Shown here piece by piece: positions 8,206 through 18,535 of a stretch of DNA of 38,827 nucleotides. The notes under the pieces were generated by a model. The model was not told where the DNA came from and did not search any database. It saw only the letters and a program-made list of their open reading frames with translations. Both the position numbers and the translations under genes were made by a program. This DNA is from an uncultured Bacteroidales bacterium. Its GTDB lineage: Bacteria; Bacteroidota; Bacteroidia; Bacteroidales; Bacteroidaceae. Location of the stretch: positions 1 to 38,827 of the forward strand of contig CACXKA010000022.1 of assembly GCA_902768125.1 (NCBI GenBank), read 5' to 3'. Positions within the stretch are counted from its first letter, which is position 1. The number at the start of each line of letters is the position of its first letter.

Positions 8206-11200
8206 CTAACTTTCTGCCGATTTCGTCAGGTTAGCATCAGCATAAAGCGAGAACTTAGAGCCATATCCTGCCCTGCTATCCACATCCAGCTTCAGTCCCA
8301 TTCCTTCCGCCAATTTCTTCGCCACATGCAAGCCCAAACCCAAACCAGGAACAAAACCATCATCTTTCCAGAACAAGCCAAATGCCAGTTGTTGTTTTTC
8401 CTCTGGAATACCACATCCTGTATCTGCCACATAAAGTTCTACCTGATTAGCATTACCATGATAGTCAACACCTATCAGGATGAAACCACTCTTTGTGAAC
8501 TTCACAGCATTGCTCACCAACTGACTCATGATATACTTGACACGAGTACGGTCATTATTGATGATGATGCCTGGCAATAAGTCAAATACGTGCAGTTTAA
8601 CGCCCTCTGGCATCATGTCTTCCCAATCATGTGCCAGTTCTCTAACCAACTCTGAGGCATCAAAATCATTCTTCACATACTGAATACGTCCACTCTCAAT
8701 GCGCGAGAACATCAGGATATCCTCAATCATCGCAGAGAGGCTGGTATTGTTTGCCTTGATAATCTTGGCATACTCCGCCATTTCCTCTGGGGTGAACGCA
8801 TCGACAGGCATGCTGACCAAGACATCGCTGAATCCCACCACCGCATTCAACGGAGTACGTATCTCGTGGCTGATGGTTGTCAGGAAGTCCTCTTTTTGCT
8901 TCGCCTCTTCTGCCAGCAACATCGCCTTACGCAGATTCTCCTCATACCGCTTCGTCTCATCAATGTTGATCAAGATACCATCCACATTCTTTTTGTTGGT
9001 CTTTGGATCGAACATCACCACAAAGCGCAACTGCCACCAACGGAAATTATCCTTCTGGTCAATGTCGGCACAAATCTCATAACTATGCGTTCCGGCAATG
9101 TCAATTGACTGCATGATAAGCGGTATCTCACTCGAATAATCAGGATGCACATGAGAAATGATCTCTCTCAGATTTGCCTCTGTACGCACAGAGTGGCTAT
9201 CAGCACCATGCAGTGCCATCTGTCGCATTTCGGCACGACGCTTGACACCTTCAATCAGAATCTGAGCCGACCTGCTCTTCCATGATTGCAGCACCATGAT
9301 GATGGAGACAATGGCAACAAGGAAGATGAAGACAATGATAATCCATGATGCATAAGTGTAGATGGGCGAGATTTTCTCCATTGGAGCACCGACAATGACG
9401 AAACGACTCTCATAATCCTTATACTCCATTCCCAATCGCTCCATCGCATCATAATCCATGTAGTATTTTTTCTGATGCGTGATGCCCACGAAAGAAGACA
9501 TGTCTGCACCCTTCAGAATTTCGGATGCAACCCTTGCCATATCAGAACCCACCGTCTCGTAACCTGCGAAATAGCCACACAGATACCTGCCTCGTCCATC
9601 GGCAAAGCCTGCCTTCACAGCTGTATATTGCGGACGTCCAGTCTTATCAGCGATAGAGGAACTATAGAGGTCTCTCTTCACAACCAAGGATGGGTATAGC
9701 CAAGAATGGACAAAGACATTTCTCAAGTTATTATAACCTTCATCGCGATCCTGAATATTGGCAGAGTTACGTTCTGGAGATTCTGCTGAAAATACCAACA
9801 CAAGCACACTATCCTTCCAAATGGTTGACAGATCTTCGTCCTTGAAGCCTGTCACATGGAAGTCAGAGTTATCCACGTATGGAGGTCGTGCGATAGCCTG
9901 TCTCAATTCATTTCGAATCATCGAATCCTGTTCGAAATAATCAAGCTCAATCTCCACACAATTCCGTCCCGACATCTCAGAAGCCAGATTGATGTTTGTA
10001 CAATAATCGATAGGGTCATTGATGACCACAATATTATTGTGCTTCCTGATAAATTCCCATTTTGGATGGTGCAAACCACCCAATACAATTGGAATTGAAT
10101 CAAATTCTGGAATCGGAGCAGATTCCCACCAATCTATGATATCACAGGCAGCACGGTCACCTTCCGTCAGCACAATGTTGGGCTTCCACTTCATCATGAT
10201 CATTGAATCCTTCAAGGCATAATGAATGGATTTCGTTGTGTTGACTGGGTTCTCCAAATCGAGATAAACATGCCTGATATCAACATTAATTCCATTGTTA
10301 CGGAAAGTCTGCAAGATATTATCATTCAATTCCCTATAACCAGGAAATGACTTGTCGTAGCTATGGTAGAACAGCACTCTGGCTGTCTTTTCTTCTCTGT
10401 CACCCTTCATCGAGCAAGATGATGGCAACAGGAAGCCTATACCCAGGGTGAGAATCAAGAGTAAGCATTCCACCATTTTGGTCAGGCGGAAGAAGAACTT
10501 ACTACCCTTGCCTATTTCACTCTCCACACCAATCGTACCATTCTGTTTCTCCATGATAGTCTTGCTGATGTTTAGACCAAGACCCGTTCCCTTGTCCGTT
10601 TCGTTCACCTTGATGTAGCGTTCGAACAGCTGAGCCTGTTTTTCTGGTGCCACACCAATACCTGTGTCTTGTACATACACCTCCACCATATCGGGGTTGT
10701 CATCCATATATTTCCAGCCTAACGTGACACTTCCCTCTGTAGTGAACTTGAAGGCATTGCTCAAGAAGTTGTTCACCACCTGCTTCGTACGAGTGGCATC
10801 AATATTGACCATTGCATCAGGTTCAACGGTTTCGAGCTTAAACTCAAGATGGGTAGGAGCAATGATATAGTTGGTCTTGTAACATTCATCCACCAGTTTC
10901 TGAATAGATACAGGCTTCTGAATGATTTCAAGGTCACCTGTCTCTATCTGTGCTTTCTTCATCACACTATCAATCATATTCAGGATCATGTCCGTGTTCT
11001 GGTGAATCACTTCGCCATACATCTCTCGTTCTCCCTCTTCGAAGGTCATGCCTGGAGTGGTCAACATAGATGAGAAACCGGTGACGGCACCCAGCGGTGT
11101 GCGGAGGTCGTGACTGATGTTTGCCAAGAAATTCTCCTTCAAAGCCACCTGACTCGCCAAAATCTGCGCCTGTTCCAGTTTTTCCTCCGTTTCCTTCTTC

Positions 11201-12801
11201 TGGTCGATGTTCAACAACAATCCATACAATTCGTTCTTCTTGGCAGACTCGTCCGTTGCTGTGTACATCGCCTCAGCCCAATACCAGTTCTTCCCCTCAT
11301 CAGGTGTCAGATGCAGACGCACAGTCTTTCTTCCTCGCTGATTGCGGAAGTTTCTCAAGAACTCAAACGAAGCCTTACTATCTTCGTGCACCATTTTCTC
11401 CGCCTCATCAAGCGACAGGCGAGAAGGCACTTTGAAGAAATCGCAGAATTGCTGACCCAACGTAAACACTTCATCCTTCAGAAGCCAGAAAGTGTCCTTC
11501 GAGTCAGAGAACATCAGATCGTGCACCTTTTCCTCATACTGTAACTCGTCCATCAAGCTCATCTGACCTTTCCATCTCCATTTCAACATGAGATAGACAA
11601 TCACATAGACGATGATACCAATCAGGAGAATGAGCACACCCACCTGTAAGGCAAACTGCAAAGGTTTCTCCAGATAGAAAGGAGCATTGATGATTTTGAA
11701 GTCCTCGCTGTAGGTACTATACGACATCTTCGGGAACATCTTCTGCATGGCATTCCAATCGAGATAGTAACCACTCGCATGAAAGCTAATCGGCAAAGAT
11801 TTTGGCTGTTCACCTTTCAAGATACGCACGGCATACGACACCTGGTCTTCCACCTGAGTCTCAGTGCTGGTGAAATAGCCACCCCAAAAACGCACATTCT
11901 TCGGATCATTGAACTGCTCACGCACACAAGTGAACTGAGGAAGGTCTGTATGGTCAATGATCGAATTACCGACAATACCACCAGTCCTCACCTGTAATTG
12001 CCACATCTTCTTTGCATTCTGATAGAAGAAACTTGTCGTTGCCTTACCCACCGAATCAGACTCGCCTTCAGCACAATTCCTAAAGGGGAACGCACATGAA
12101 ATAAAATTCACCACAGCCAATCCTGGATATTTCTTCTTCAGATATTCCTCATCCAGATTCTTCACTCTGAAATCTGAGTTGTTGATAAACCTCGTGGAAT
12201 CCCTGAGTTCTTCCTCAAACTGATGACGCATTCTATTATCGGCTTCTCGATAATCCAACTCGATAGTGATACACTGTGTCTTCACCAGTTTCATCATCAG
12301 CTCAATATTGCGTACCAAATCCACTTTTGCCTCAAAACCCGTCATTTTCGGAAATCGGTAAAGTGAGTCACGCAACAACGAGTGCACACCCGAAAAGACG
12401 ATAGGTGTGTTGATCAAGAGCGAATCTATGTCTGGATGAAGGAAAAGCCATTCCACAATCGCATCATCATTCAACAAAATCACCTCGGGCTTCCACTGCT
12501 TGATTTGCTCTGAATACTTCGGCCAATCCACTCTTGTGAAAATGTCGGAGGGGCGATGCGGCATGTTACAATAAATGTGGTGGATTTCCACGGGCATGTC
12601 GTGACTCTTGAAAGCATTTTCCATGCTTTTGGAAAAGAGTTCCTTTTCTTCTCCAACACTATCCCACGAGTGGATGACCACAACGCTATGACGAGGTCCG
12701 GTTGACCTTGTTATATTGCTCACCTTACTACATGAACCCAACAATGAGATAACGATAATGAACAGTAAAGGTAAGATTCGAGACATATTATTATTTTTCA
12801 T
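8206..12801 (-). CDS. Tandem double sensor histidine kinase (two complete kinases in one chain)
   Basis: 1531 residues made of two complete sensor kinases. Unit 1 (1-775): lipoprotein-like signal ending LLGSCS; a periplasmic ABC-substrate-binding-like sensor (VVVIHSWDS...); a membrane helix near VGVLILLIGIIVYVIVYLML; a PAS-like region; HisKA with ISHDLRTPLG (H564); and HATPase_c with VQDTGIGVAPE and GTGLGLNISK. Unit 2 (776-1531) repeats this: signal-like MVECLLLILTLGIGFLLPSS, sensor (VLFYHSYDKSFPGY), helix at SWIIIVFIFLVAIVSIIMVL, PAS-like, ISHEIRTPLN (H1312), and ADTGCGIPE with GLGLGLHVAK. There is no receiver or DNA-binding domain. The old signal peptide of unit 2 would act as an inward-to-outward helix, so the alternating topology works. 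I chose the ATG at 12801 because the promoter's transcription start lies downstream of the ATG at 12849. It leads the operon with the symporter. Confidence 0.9.
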   Translation of the reverse strand: MKNNNMSRILPLLFIIVISLLGSCSKVSNITRSTGPRHSVVVIHSWDSVGEEKELFSKSMENAFKSHDMPVEIHHIYCNMPHRPSDIFTRVDWPKYSEQIKQWKPEVILLNDDAIVEWLFLHPDIDSLLINTPIVFSGVHSLLRDSLYRFPKMTGFEAKVDLVRNIELMMKLVKTQCITIELDYREADNRMRHQFEEELRDSTRFINNSDFRVKNLDEEYLKKKYPGLAVVNFISCAFPFRNCAEGESDSVGKATTSFFYQNAKKMWQLQVRTGGIVGNSIIDHTDLPQFTCVREQFNDPKNVRFWGGYFTSTETQVEDQVSYAVRILKGEQPKSLPISFHASGYYLDWNAMQKMFPKMSYSTYSEDFKIINAPFYLEKPLQFALQVGVLILLIGIIVYVIVYLMLKWRWKGQMSLMDELQYEEKVHDLMFSDSKDTFWLLKDEVFTLGQQFCDFFKVPSRLSLDEAEKMVHEDSKASFEFLRNFRNQRGRKTVRLHLTPDEGKNWYWAEAMYTATDESAKKNELYGLLLNIDQKKETEEKLEQAQILASQVALKENFLANISHDLRTPLGAVTGFSSMLTTPGMTFEEGEREMYGEVIHQNTDMILNMIDSVMKKAQIETGDLEIIQKPVSIQKLVDECYKTNYIIAPTHLEFKLETVEPDAMVNIDATRTKQVVNNFLSNAFKFTTEGSVTLGWKYMDDNPDMVEVYVQDTGIGVAPEKQAQLFERYIKVNETDKGTGLGLNISKTIMEKQNGTIGVESEIGKGSKFFFRLTKMVECLLLILTLGIGFLLPSSCSMKGDREEKTARVLFYHSYDKSFPGYRELNDNILQTFRNNGINVDIRHVYLDLENPVNTTKSIHYALKDSMIMMKWKPNIVLTEGDRAACDIIDWWESAPIPEFDSIPIVLGGLHHPKWEFIRKHNNIVVINDPIDYCTNINLASEMSGRNCVEIELDYFEQDSMIRNELRQAIARPPYVDNSDFHVTGFKDEDLSTIWKDSVLVLVFSAESPERNSANIQDRDEGYNNLRNVFVHSWLYPSLVVKRDLYSSSIADKTGRPQYTAVKAGFADGRGRYLCGYFAGYETVGSDMARVASEILKGADMSSFVGITHQKKYYMDYDAMERLGMEYKDYESRFVIVGAPMEKISPIYTYASWIIIVFIFLVAIVSIIMVLQSWKSRSAQILIEGVKRRAEMRQMALHGADSHSVRTEANLREIISHVHPDYSSEIPLIMQSIDIAGTHSYEICADIDQKDNFRWWQLRFVVMFDPKTNKKNVDGILINIDETKRYEENLRKAMLLAEEAKQKEDFLTTISHEIRTPLNAVVGFSDVLVSMPVDAFTPEEMAEYAKIIKANNTSLSAMIEDILMFSRIESGRIQYVKNDFDASELVRELAHDWEDMMPEGVKLHVFDLLPGIIINNDRTRVKYIMSQLVSNAVKFTKSGFILIGVDYHGNANQVELYVADTGCGIPEEKQQLAFGLFWKDDGFVPGLGLGLHVAKKLAEGMGLKLDVDSRAGYGSKFSLYADANLTKSAES

Positions 12802-12829
12802 GCCGGCTTCTTTAAGATTATTATGCTTG

Positions 12830-12859
12830 CAAAGATACAAAAAAAACAATCGTCACAAA
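12830..12859 (-). promoter_or_regulatory. Promoter of the kinase-symporter-methyltransferase operon
   Basis: -7 TATCTTTG (12830-12837) and -33 TTTG (12856-12859) on the minus strand, with an 18-base spacer. It lies about 28 bases upstream of the chosen start at 12801. The surrounding DNA is unusually A-rich on the plus strand. Confidence 0.6.
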
Positions 12860-12964
12860 AAAAAAACAAAAAAAAAGCACAAAAAGAGAATCTTTTTTGA
12901 TACAAACCCCACTTTTTCCTAAAAGGAGGACCTCATTTTATCAATTAGGGCACCAAAAACGTAT

Positions 12965-14263
12965 TTACGTCTTCCATATTCTCTTTCGCATGAAAGTCTG
13001 ACTGATTCCCCTCGTGGCAAGATAAGTGACAAAGGCAATCCATAATCCATGATTACCCAACCAAGGCACCAACAAAAAGTAGAGCAAGAAGAAAACCACC
13101 ATCCCTGAAGCCATCGAGATGAGCATCCCTTTGGTGGCAGTCGCTCCGATATAGACACCATCCCAGATGAAGGCGGCGATTCCGCACAATGGGAACAAGA
13201 GTGTCCAAGGCTGATACACTTGGGCGGTTTCCAAGACTGTCTCTTGATCGGTCAAGAGGGAAAGAAAGGCTTTCCCAAAAAGAAAATATGCCAACGTGAA
13301 AAGTGCTGCAACACCCCACCCCCAACGGAAAAGACGACGAACGGTGTCATCATAGATGACCTTCATCTTACCACCAATCGCTTTTCCCACCATTGCCTCA
13401 CCAGCAAAAGCAAAACCATCCATGATGTAACTGTAGAGCGTGAAAAGCTGCATCAGCATCGTGTTCACAGCCAACTCCATATCACCCTGCTTTGCTCCTG
13501 CTGCAATGAAGAAGAAGTGCACCAAAATGAGACAGCAAGTACGGAGAAAAATATCCTTGTTGAGCGAGAAGAATTTGATCAAAGCCGAGCTTGCAAAAGC
13601 AGTTTTCTTTTGATAGTACTTCTTGATTCTCAAATAATAAGGTACAAAGAACACCAAGGCAGAAATCAGTCCAATGTATTGTGCCAGCACCGTACCCCAC
13701 GCCACACCTTCTATCTTCATGTCAAATCCATATACGAATGTGAAACTCAGCACAATATTCGCCACATTCTGAATCATAGCCACCAGCATCGGAGCTTTCG
13801 AGTTTTGCATGCCTACAAACCAACCCGTTAAGACAAAAAGCATCAAGGCGGCAGGAGCACCCCATATACATATATTAAAATAGATACAAGTGAAAGCCAC
13901 CACTTCTGACGAAGGTCTGATAATCAACAACGCTCCTTCTCGGATAGGCACTTGCAGACACAGCATCACCATGGATATCACGATAGCCACCGACAATGCT
14001 CGCTGCATCACAGCCGCCACCTCAGTCAGATTCCTCGCCCCTAATGCCTGTGCCGTCATTCCACTTGTTCCCATCCGCAAGAAAGCGAACATCCAATAGA
14101 TGATGTTGAAGAGCATACCACCCACAGCAATGGCACCGATATAGGCAGCAGAACCCAGATGTCCCGTGATGGCAACATCCACCAACCCCAACAACGGTAC
14201 CGTGATATTCGACACGATACTCGGCAAGGCAATATGCAATATCTGCTTATCTCTCCGATTCAT
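12965..14263 (-). CDS. MATE family efflux transporter (DinF-like)
   Basis: A 432-residue integral membrane protein with about 12 helices in two six-helix halves. MATE signatures are visible in the first half: HIALPSIVSNITVPLLGLVDVAITGHLG, then MRMGTSGMTAQALGARNLTEV. The family exports drugs or metabolites by sodium or proton antiport; the substrate here is unknown. The start at 14263 (MNRRDKQILHIALPS) overlaps the stop of the oxidoreductase gene as ATGA, which indicates translational coupling. The frame is open about 30 codons further upstream, but that extension is Cys/Trp-rich and lies inside the oxidoreductase gene, so I excluded it. Confidence 0.9.
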   Translation of the reverse strand: MNRRDKQILHIALPSIVSNITVPLLGLVDVAITGHLGSAAYIGAIAVGGMLFNIIYWMFAFLRMGTSGMTAQALGARNLTEVAAVMQRALSVAIVISMVMLCLQVPIREGALLIIRPSSEVVAFTCIYFNICIWGAPAALMLFVLTGWFVGMQNSKAPMLVAMIQNVANIVLSFTFVYGFDMKIEGVAWGTVLAQYIGLISALVFFVPYYLRIKKYYQKKTAFASSALIKFFSLNKDIFLRTCCLILVHFFFIAAGAKQGDMELAVNTMLMQLFTLYSYIMDGFAFAGEAMVGKAIGGKMKVIYDDTVRRLFRWGWGVAALFTLAYFLFGKAFLSLLTDQETVLETAQVYQPWTLLFPLCGIAAFIWDGVYIGATATKGMLISMASGMVVFFLLYFLLVPWLGNHGLWIAFVTYLATRGISQTFMRKRIWKT

Positions 14264-15885
14264 CCTTTCAGATATTCTGCCAACATCTCCGCACATCTTT
14301 CCCCATCCACACCTGCACTCACGATACCACCAGCATAGCCAGCACCTTCCCCACAAGGAAACAATCCCTTCAAACGTACATGTTGTAACGTCTCGTTGTC
14401 ACGAAGGATGCGCACAGGAGCCGATGTCCTAGTCTCCACACCAATCATCACCGCCTCGTTCGTGAGGAAGCCATGACACATCTTGCCAAAGTTGCGGAAA
14501 CCTTGCTGGAGGCGTTTGGACACAAAGTCGGGCATCCAGAAGTGCATCGGGGTGCTGATTAACCCAGGGGTATATGACGACTTGGGCAAATCATAACTTC
14601 CCTTGCCATTCACAAAATGCGCCATTCGCTGGGCAGGTGCCGTCTGCTTGCGGTTTCCTTGCATCCATGCCGTATATTCGAGTCGTTCCTGAAACTCCAT
14701 CATTACGAGTGGAGACAGACTTGAAGACTGAGGACTGAGGGCTGAAGGCTGAGTTGAAAGTTCAGGGACGGGAGGTAACTCCATCAGGGAGCGGTCCTTC
14801 TGCAAATCCTCCACATGCAGTTCCACCACCATACCCGAATTGCTCCAAGGACTATTACGCTGCGAGTTGCTCATACCATTCACCACCAATTGCTGAGGAC
14901 CGCTGGCAGCTGGAACAACCGTACCCCCCGGACACATGCAGAAGGAATACACACCACGTCCATCCACTTGAGTTACAAAGGAATACTCTGCTGCGGGAAG
15001 ATATTGTCCACGTCCCTCTTTGTTGTGGTATTGTATCTTGTCAATGAGTTCCGAAGGATGTTCCAGTCGTACGCCTACAGCAATGTTTTTCGCTTCTATC
15101 TCAATACCTTGTGCATACAGATAACGATAAACATCACGGGCACTGTGTCCCGTCGCCAAGATGACGGGTCCTTGAAAAGTTTTCTCCCCACAACGGACAC
15201 CCACCACCTGTTCCTTCTCGATAAGAATGGCATCCATCTTGGTTTCGAAATGCACTTCACCGCCACTTCGGATGATCGTGTTCCTCATTGCCTCGATGAT
15301 GTTAGGTAACTTGTCAGTACCTAAATGGGGATGGGCATCAGCCAAGATACTCGTACTGGCTCCATGCTGGCAAAACACATTCAAAATCTTTTCCACATTG
15401 CCTCTCTTCTTGCTTCGAGTATAAAGTTTTCCATCCGAAAAAGCGCCTGCACCGCCCTCTCCAAAAGAGAAATTCGATTCAGGGTCAACCATCTGAGTGC
15501 GAGATATTTGTGCAATATCCTTCCGACGTTCATGCACATTCTTGCCTCGTTCCACCACAATGGGACGTACTCCCAGTTCTATGAGTTTCAGCGCAGCAAA
15601 CAAACCACCAGGACCAGCACCCACTACAACAGCCTGTGGCTTTCCTTCTACATTAGGGTATTCGGTATGCACAAACGCATCATCATCAGGCTCTTCATTC
15701 ACATACACCCGCACCTTCAGATTCACGTAAATCGTCCTTTGTCGGGCATCGATACTCCTTTTCAACACTCTCACCGCCTTCACATGCTCAATCGCCAATC
15801 CTTTCTCTTCTTGCAAGAACTGTTTGATGCCCTCTTCGCTTGCTGCCATTGGGGGCTGCACCCTAATTTGATATTCTTCTATCAT
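14260..15885 (-). CDS. NAD(P)/FAD-dependent oxidoreductase (COG2509 type)
   Basis: 541 residues. After an N-terminal alpha/beta region (about 1-85), a dinucleotide-binding motif VVVGAGPGGLFAALKLIELG opens the FAD domain at about residue 86. The family-typical ESNFSFGEGGAGAFSDGKLY follows, then LATGHSARD and a C-terminal PCGEGAGYAGGIVSAGVDG, which closes the FAD site. This matches the uncharacterised FAD-dependent dehydrogenases of COG2509; substrate and role are unknown. Residues about 376-391 (STQPSALSPQSSSLSP) are encoded by a heptanucleotide repeat array and look like an in-frame insertion into a surface loop. It is followed directly by the MATE gene and has its own promoter, overlapping that of dnaX. 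Confidence 0.88.
   Translation of the reverse strand: MIEEYQIRVQPPMAASEEGIKQFLQEEKGLAIEHVKAVRVLKRSIDARQRTIYVNLKVRVYVNEEPDDDAFVHTEYPNVEGKPQAVVVGAGPGGLFAALKLIELGVRPIVVERGKNVHERRKDIAQISRTQMVDPESNFSFGEGGAGAFSDGKLYTRSKKRGNVEKILNVFCQHGASTSILADAHPHLGTDKLPNIIEAMRNTIIRSGGEVHFETKMDAILIEKEQVVGVRCGEKTFQGPVILATGHSARDVYRYLYAQGIEIEAKNIAVGVRLEHPSELIDKIQYHNKEGRGQYLPAAEYSFVTQVDGRGVYSFCMCPGGTVVPAASGPQQLVVNGMSNSQRNSPWSNSGMVVELHVEDLQKDRSLMELPPVPELSTQPSALSPQSSSLSPLVMMEFQERLEYTAWMQGNRKQTAPAQRMAHFVNGKGSYDLPKSSYTPGLISTPMHFWMPDFVSKRLQQGFRNFGKMCHGFLTNEAVMIGVETRTSAPVRILRDNETLQHVRLKGLFPCGEGAGYAGGIVSAGVDGERCAEMLAEYLKG
14714..14758. repeat. Heptanucleotide array inside the oxidoreductase gene
   Basis: On the plus strand the units are GACTGAG, GACTGAG, GGCTGAA and GGCTGAG, flanked by degenerate copies. 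The array is in frame and encodes a Ser/Pro/Gln-rich loop of about 16 residues. Confidence 0.7.
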
Positions 15886-15905
15886 AGTTTTTCTTATTTT
15901 ATGTA

Positions 15906-15938
15906 CAAAGGTAAGAATTTTTTTGTTAACTTTGCAAA
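15906..15938 (-). promoter_or_regulatory. Promoter of the oxidoreductase-MATE operon
   Basis: -7 TACCTTTG (15906-15913) and -33 TTTG (15935-15938) on the minus strand, with a 21-base spacer. The -33 element is part of the palindrome TTTGCAAA (15931-15938), whose other half forms the -7 box of dnaX. Confidence 0.55.
15927..15934 (+). promoter_or_regulatory. -7 box of dnaX promoter, nested in the divergent promoter
   Basis: TAACTTTG on the plus strand, 20 bases before the dnaX ATG. No clear -33 TTTG is seen at the usual distance. The box lies within the spacer of the opposing promoter, so the two directions probably compete for RNA polymerase. Confidence 0.5.
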
Positions 15939-15954
15939 AATAATTGGTAGCAAG

Positions 15955-17733
15955 ATGGAAAACTACATCGTTTCAGCACGAAAATACCGTCCGATGACGT
16001 TCGATACGGTGGTGGGACAAGAAGCATTGACCACGACACTGAAGAACGCCATCCAGAGCGGACGTTTGGCACATGCCTACTTGTTCTGTGGTCCTCGTGG
16101 TGTGGGTAAGACAACCTGTGCCCGCATTTTTGCGAAGACCATCAACTGTTTGAATCCACAACCTAATGGCGAGGCTTGCGGGGAATGTGAGTCATGCAAG
16201 GCGTTCAACGAACAAAGGTCGTATAACATCCACGAACTGGATGCCGCCTCCAACAACTCTGTTGAGGATATTCGAGTGCTCATCGAGCAGGTGCGGATTC
16301 CACCTCAGATTGGCAAATATAAGGTGTTCATTATCGACGAGGTTCACATGCTTTCGCAGGCAGCCTTCAATGCTTTCCTGAAGACGTTGGAGGAACCTCC
16401 TCAGCACGCCATCTTCATTCTTGCCACCACCGAGAAACACAAAATTCTGCCTACCATCATGAGCCGATGCCAGATTTACGACTTTAAGCGTATGGGGGTG
16501 AACGATATTGTGGGACACTTGAAACATGTAGCAGCACAGGAGAACATGACGGTGGAGGATGCTGCCCTGAACATCATTGCTCAAAAGGCTGATGGAGGTA
16601 TGCGTGACGCACTCAGCATCTTCGACCAAGTGGCATCATTCTGTGGCGGCAACATCACCTATCAACAGACCATCGAGAACCTGAACGTGCTCGACTATGA
16701 CTACTACTTCCGTTTGACCGATTACTGTCTGGAAGGGAAAATCACAGAGTGTATGTTGACATTGAACGAGATTCTGGCAAAGGGTTTTGAAGGACAGTAT
16801 TTCATCACAGGACTTTCGAGCCACCTCCGTAACCTGTTGGTGAGCCAAGAAGCCCAGACAGCGGAACTGATTGAAGCCAGCGATGAAGTGCGTACCCGAT
16901 ACAAAGAGCAGGCACAGCGATGCAATCCAAAGTTCATCTTCCGCGCCATGAAGTTGGCAAACACCTGCGACCTGAACTACAAACAGAGTCAGAACAAGCG
17001 ACTGCTGGTGGAACTCACCCTCATCGAGATGGCACAACTTTCCTCCGATGACGGGGAGTCTTTTGGGCTTTGCCCTACGAAAATTCTAAAACCCATATTC
17101 AAAGCATTAAAAGCACCACAGCCCCAGAAGGGTGAGGCTGTTCAGAACGTCAGCAAACAGGAAAAAAGCAATACACCCAACCCTACGACAGGCAACATTT
17201 CCACAAACAACAAACTTGTCAGCACACCCAATGTCCAACCACGCATTAGCTCTACCCCTCCGGGAGTTGGCGGACTTCGTTTTTCTCTTCGACGTCAGCA
17301 AGAAAACAGCCCCAAGCAACAGGAGACGACCAAGCAAGAAACTGTGGCTGCAGCGACATTCGAGGATCAGCCCGTCAACCCGATGGATTTGATGGTAGCT
17401 TGGCGAGAGTTTGCGAAGAATTTGCCACAAGAAGACAGGGCGATGTCCTTTCAGATGGACAATATGGAACCACAATTGCAAGAAGACGGAAAGACCGTCT
17501 TGGTGGTGGTGGATAACCCTTCCGTTCAGAGTGAGGTGCACAAGATGCAAACTCGTATCGAGACCTACTTGCACCAGCGACTTCAGAATAATTCGTTGAC
17601 GTTGACCACACGTCTGCGTGAAGTGACAGAGAAGACCCGCGTCCTCAGTCGTAAGGAGGTTCTCAACCAAATGCTCAAACAGAGTGAGGCACTACGGAAA
17701 CTAAAAGAAGAATTTCAATTGGAATTAGCATAA
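15955..17733 (+). CDS. dnaX: DNA polymerase III subunits gamma/tau
   Basis: 592 residues, the clamp-loader ATPase of the replicative polymerase. It begins [20 protein letters not shown]. Walker A is GPRGVGKTT (K52), the zinc module is [17 protein letters not shown], Walker B is [10 protein letters not shown], and sensor 1 is ATTEKHK. Domain III follows to about residue 365, then a low-complexity Gln/Thr/Asn-rich linker and a tau-like C-terminal domain. The frame is open far upstream, but those codons are antisense to the oxidoreductase gene; the ATG at 15955 sits just after the promoter box and matches the family's usual start. It leads the run dnaX-trmB-mrp-rluA. Confidence 0.95.
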   Translation: MENYIVSARKYRPMTFDTVVGQEALTTTLKNAIQSGRLAHAYLFCGPRGVGKTTCARIFAKTINCLNPQPNGEACGECESCKAFNEQRSYNIHELDAASNNSVEDIRVLIEQVRIPPQIGKYKVFIIDEVHMLSQAAFNAFLKTLEEPPQHAIFILATTEKHKILPTIMSRCQIYDFKRMGVNDIVGHLKHVAAQENMTVEDAALNIIAQKADGGMRDALSIFDQVASFCGGNITYQQTIENLNVLDYDYYFRLTDYCLEGKITECMLTLNEILAKGFEGQYFITGLSSHLRNLLVSQEAQTAELIEASDEVRTRYKEQAQRCNPKFIFRAMKLANTCDLNYKQSQNKRLLVELTLIEMAQLSSDDGESFGLCPTKILKPIFKALKAPQPQKGEAVQNVSKQEKSNTPNPTTGNISTNNKLVSTPNVQPRISSTPPGVGGLRFSLRRQQENSPKQQETTKQETVAAATFEDQPVNPMDLMVAWREFAKNLPQEDRAMSFQMDNMEPQLQEDGKTVLVVVDNPSVQSEVHKMQTRIETYLHQRLQNNSLTLTTRLREVTEKTRVLSRKEVLNQMLKQSEALRKLKEEFQLELA

Positions 17734-17734
17734 A

Positions 17735-18496
17735 ATGGGAAAAGGTAAACTGGCGAAATTTGCAGAGATGGCAGAGAATCCCCTTGTGGTGGAATGTCCT
17801 TTCTGGCAGTTGCAGAAGGAAGGATTTTCCTTGAAAGGGAAATGGCACGAGGAGTTCTTCAAAAATTCCAATCCCATCGTCCTTGAATTAGGATGTGGAC
17901 GAGGAGAATACACCATCGGATTGGCTCAGCGTTTTCCTGACAAAAACTTCATTGGTATCGACATCAAGGGAGCACGTATGTGGCACGGTGCCAAAATCGC
18001 CCTGGAAGCAGGAATGAAGAACGTGGCATTTCTGCGTACCAACATCGAAATCATCGACGCATTCTTTGCCCCCAACGAAGTGGCAGAACTTTGGCTCACT
18101 TTCTCCGACCCTCAGATGAAGAAAGCCACCAAGCGACTCACCTCCACCTATTTCATGGCACGATATCGTCGTTTTCTCATCGATGGCGGCATCATCCACG
18201 TGAAGACCGACTCCAACTTCCTCGCCACTTACACAAAGTATATGGTGGAGAAAAATGGGCTTCCGATGGAGCAATGCATCTTCGACCTCTATGCCGAAAA
18301 AGAGGTGGATTCTTCACTCACAGAAATCCGAACCTATTACGAAGGTATGTGGTTAGAACGTGGCATTCCCATTAAGTATCTTCAGTTCCACTTACCCCAC
18401 AACTGCTCCCTCGAAGAGCCTGACATTGAGATTCCTGTTGATGGTTACCGTTCCTATGATCACGAAGTAGTATCCACCAAGAAAACAGGAAAATAG
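17735..18496 (+). CDS. trmB: tRNA (guanine-N7-)-methyltransferase
   Basis: 253 residues. It methylates N7 of G46 in the tRNA variable loop using S-adenosylmethionine. The SAM-binding motif is [15 protein letters not shown], followed by [12 protein letters not shown] and [10 protein letters not shown]. The usual PDPWPK-type motif appears as [15 protein letters not shown], the form I expect in Bacteroidetes. The start codon lies 1 base after the dnaX stop (TAAAATG), so the genes are co-transcribed and probably translationally coupled. Confidence 0.92.
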   Translation: MGKGKLAKFAEMAENPLVVECPFWQLQKEGFSLKGKWHEEFFKNSNPIVLELGCGRGEYTIGLAQRFPDKNFIGIDIKGARMWHGAKIALEAGMKNVAFLRTNIEIIDAFFAPNEVAELWLTFSDPQMKKATKRLTSTYFMARYRRFLIDGGIIHVKTDSNFLATYTKYMVEKNGLPMEQCIFDLYAEKEVDSSLTEIRTYYEGMWLERGIPIKYLQFHLPHNCSLEEPDIEIPVDGYRSYDHEVVSTKKTGK

Positions 18497-18535
18497 ATAT
18501 GATTTCTTAACTCTACACTCTAAAACAAATTTTTC

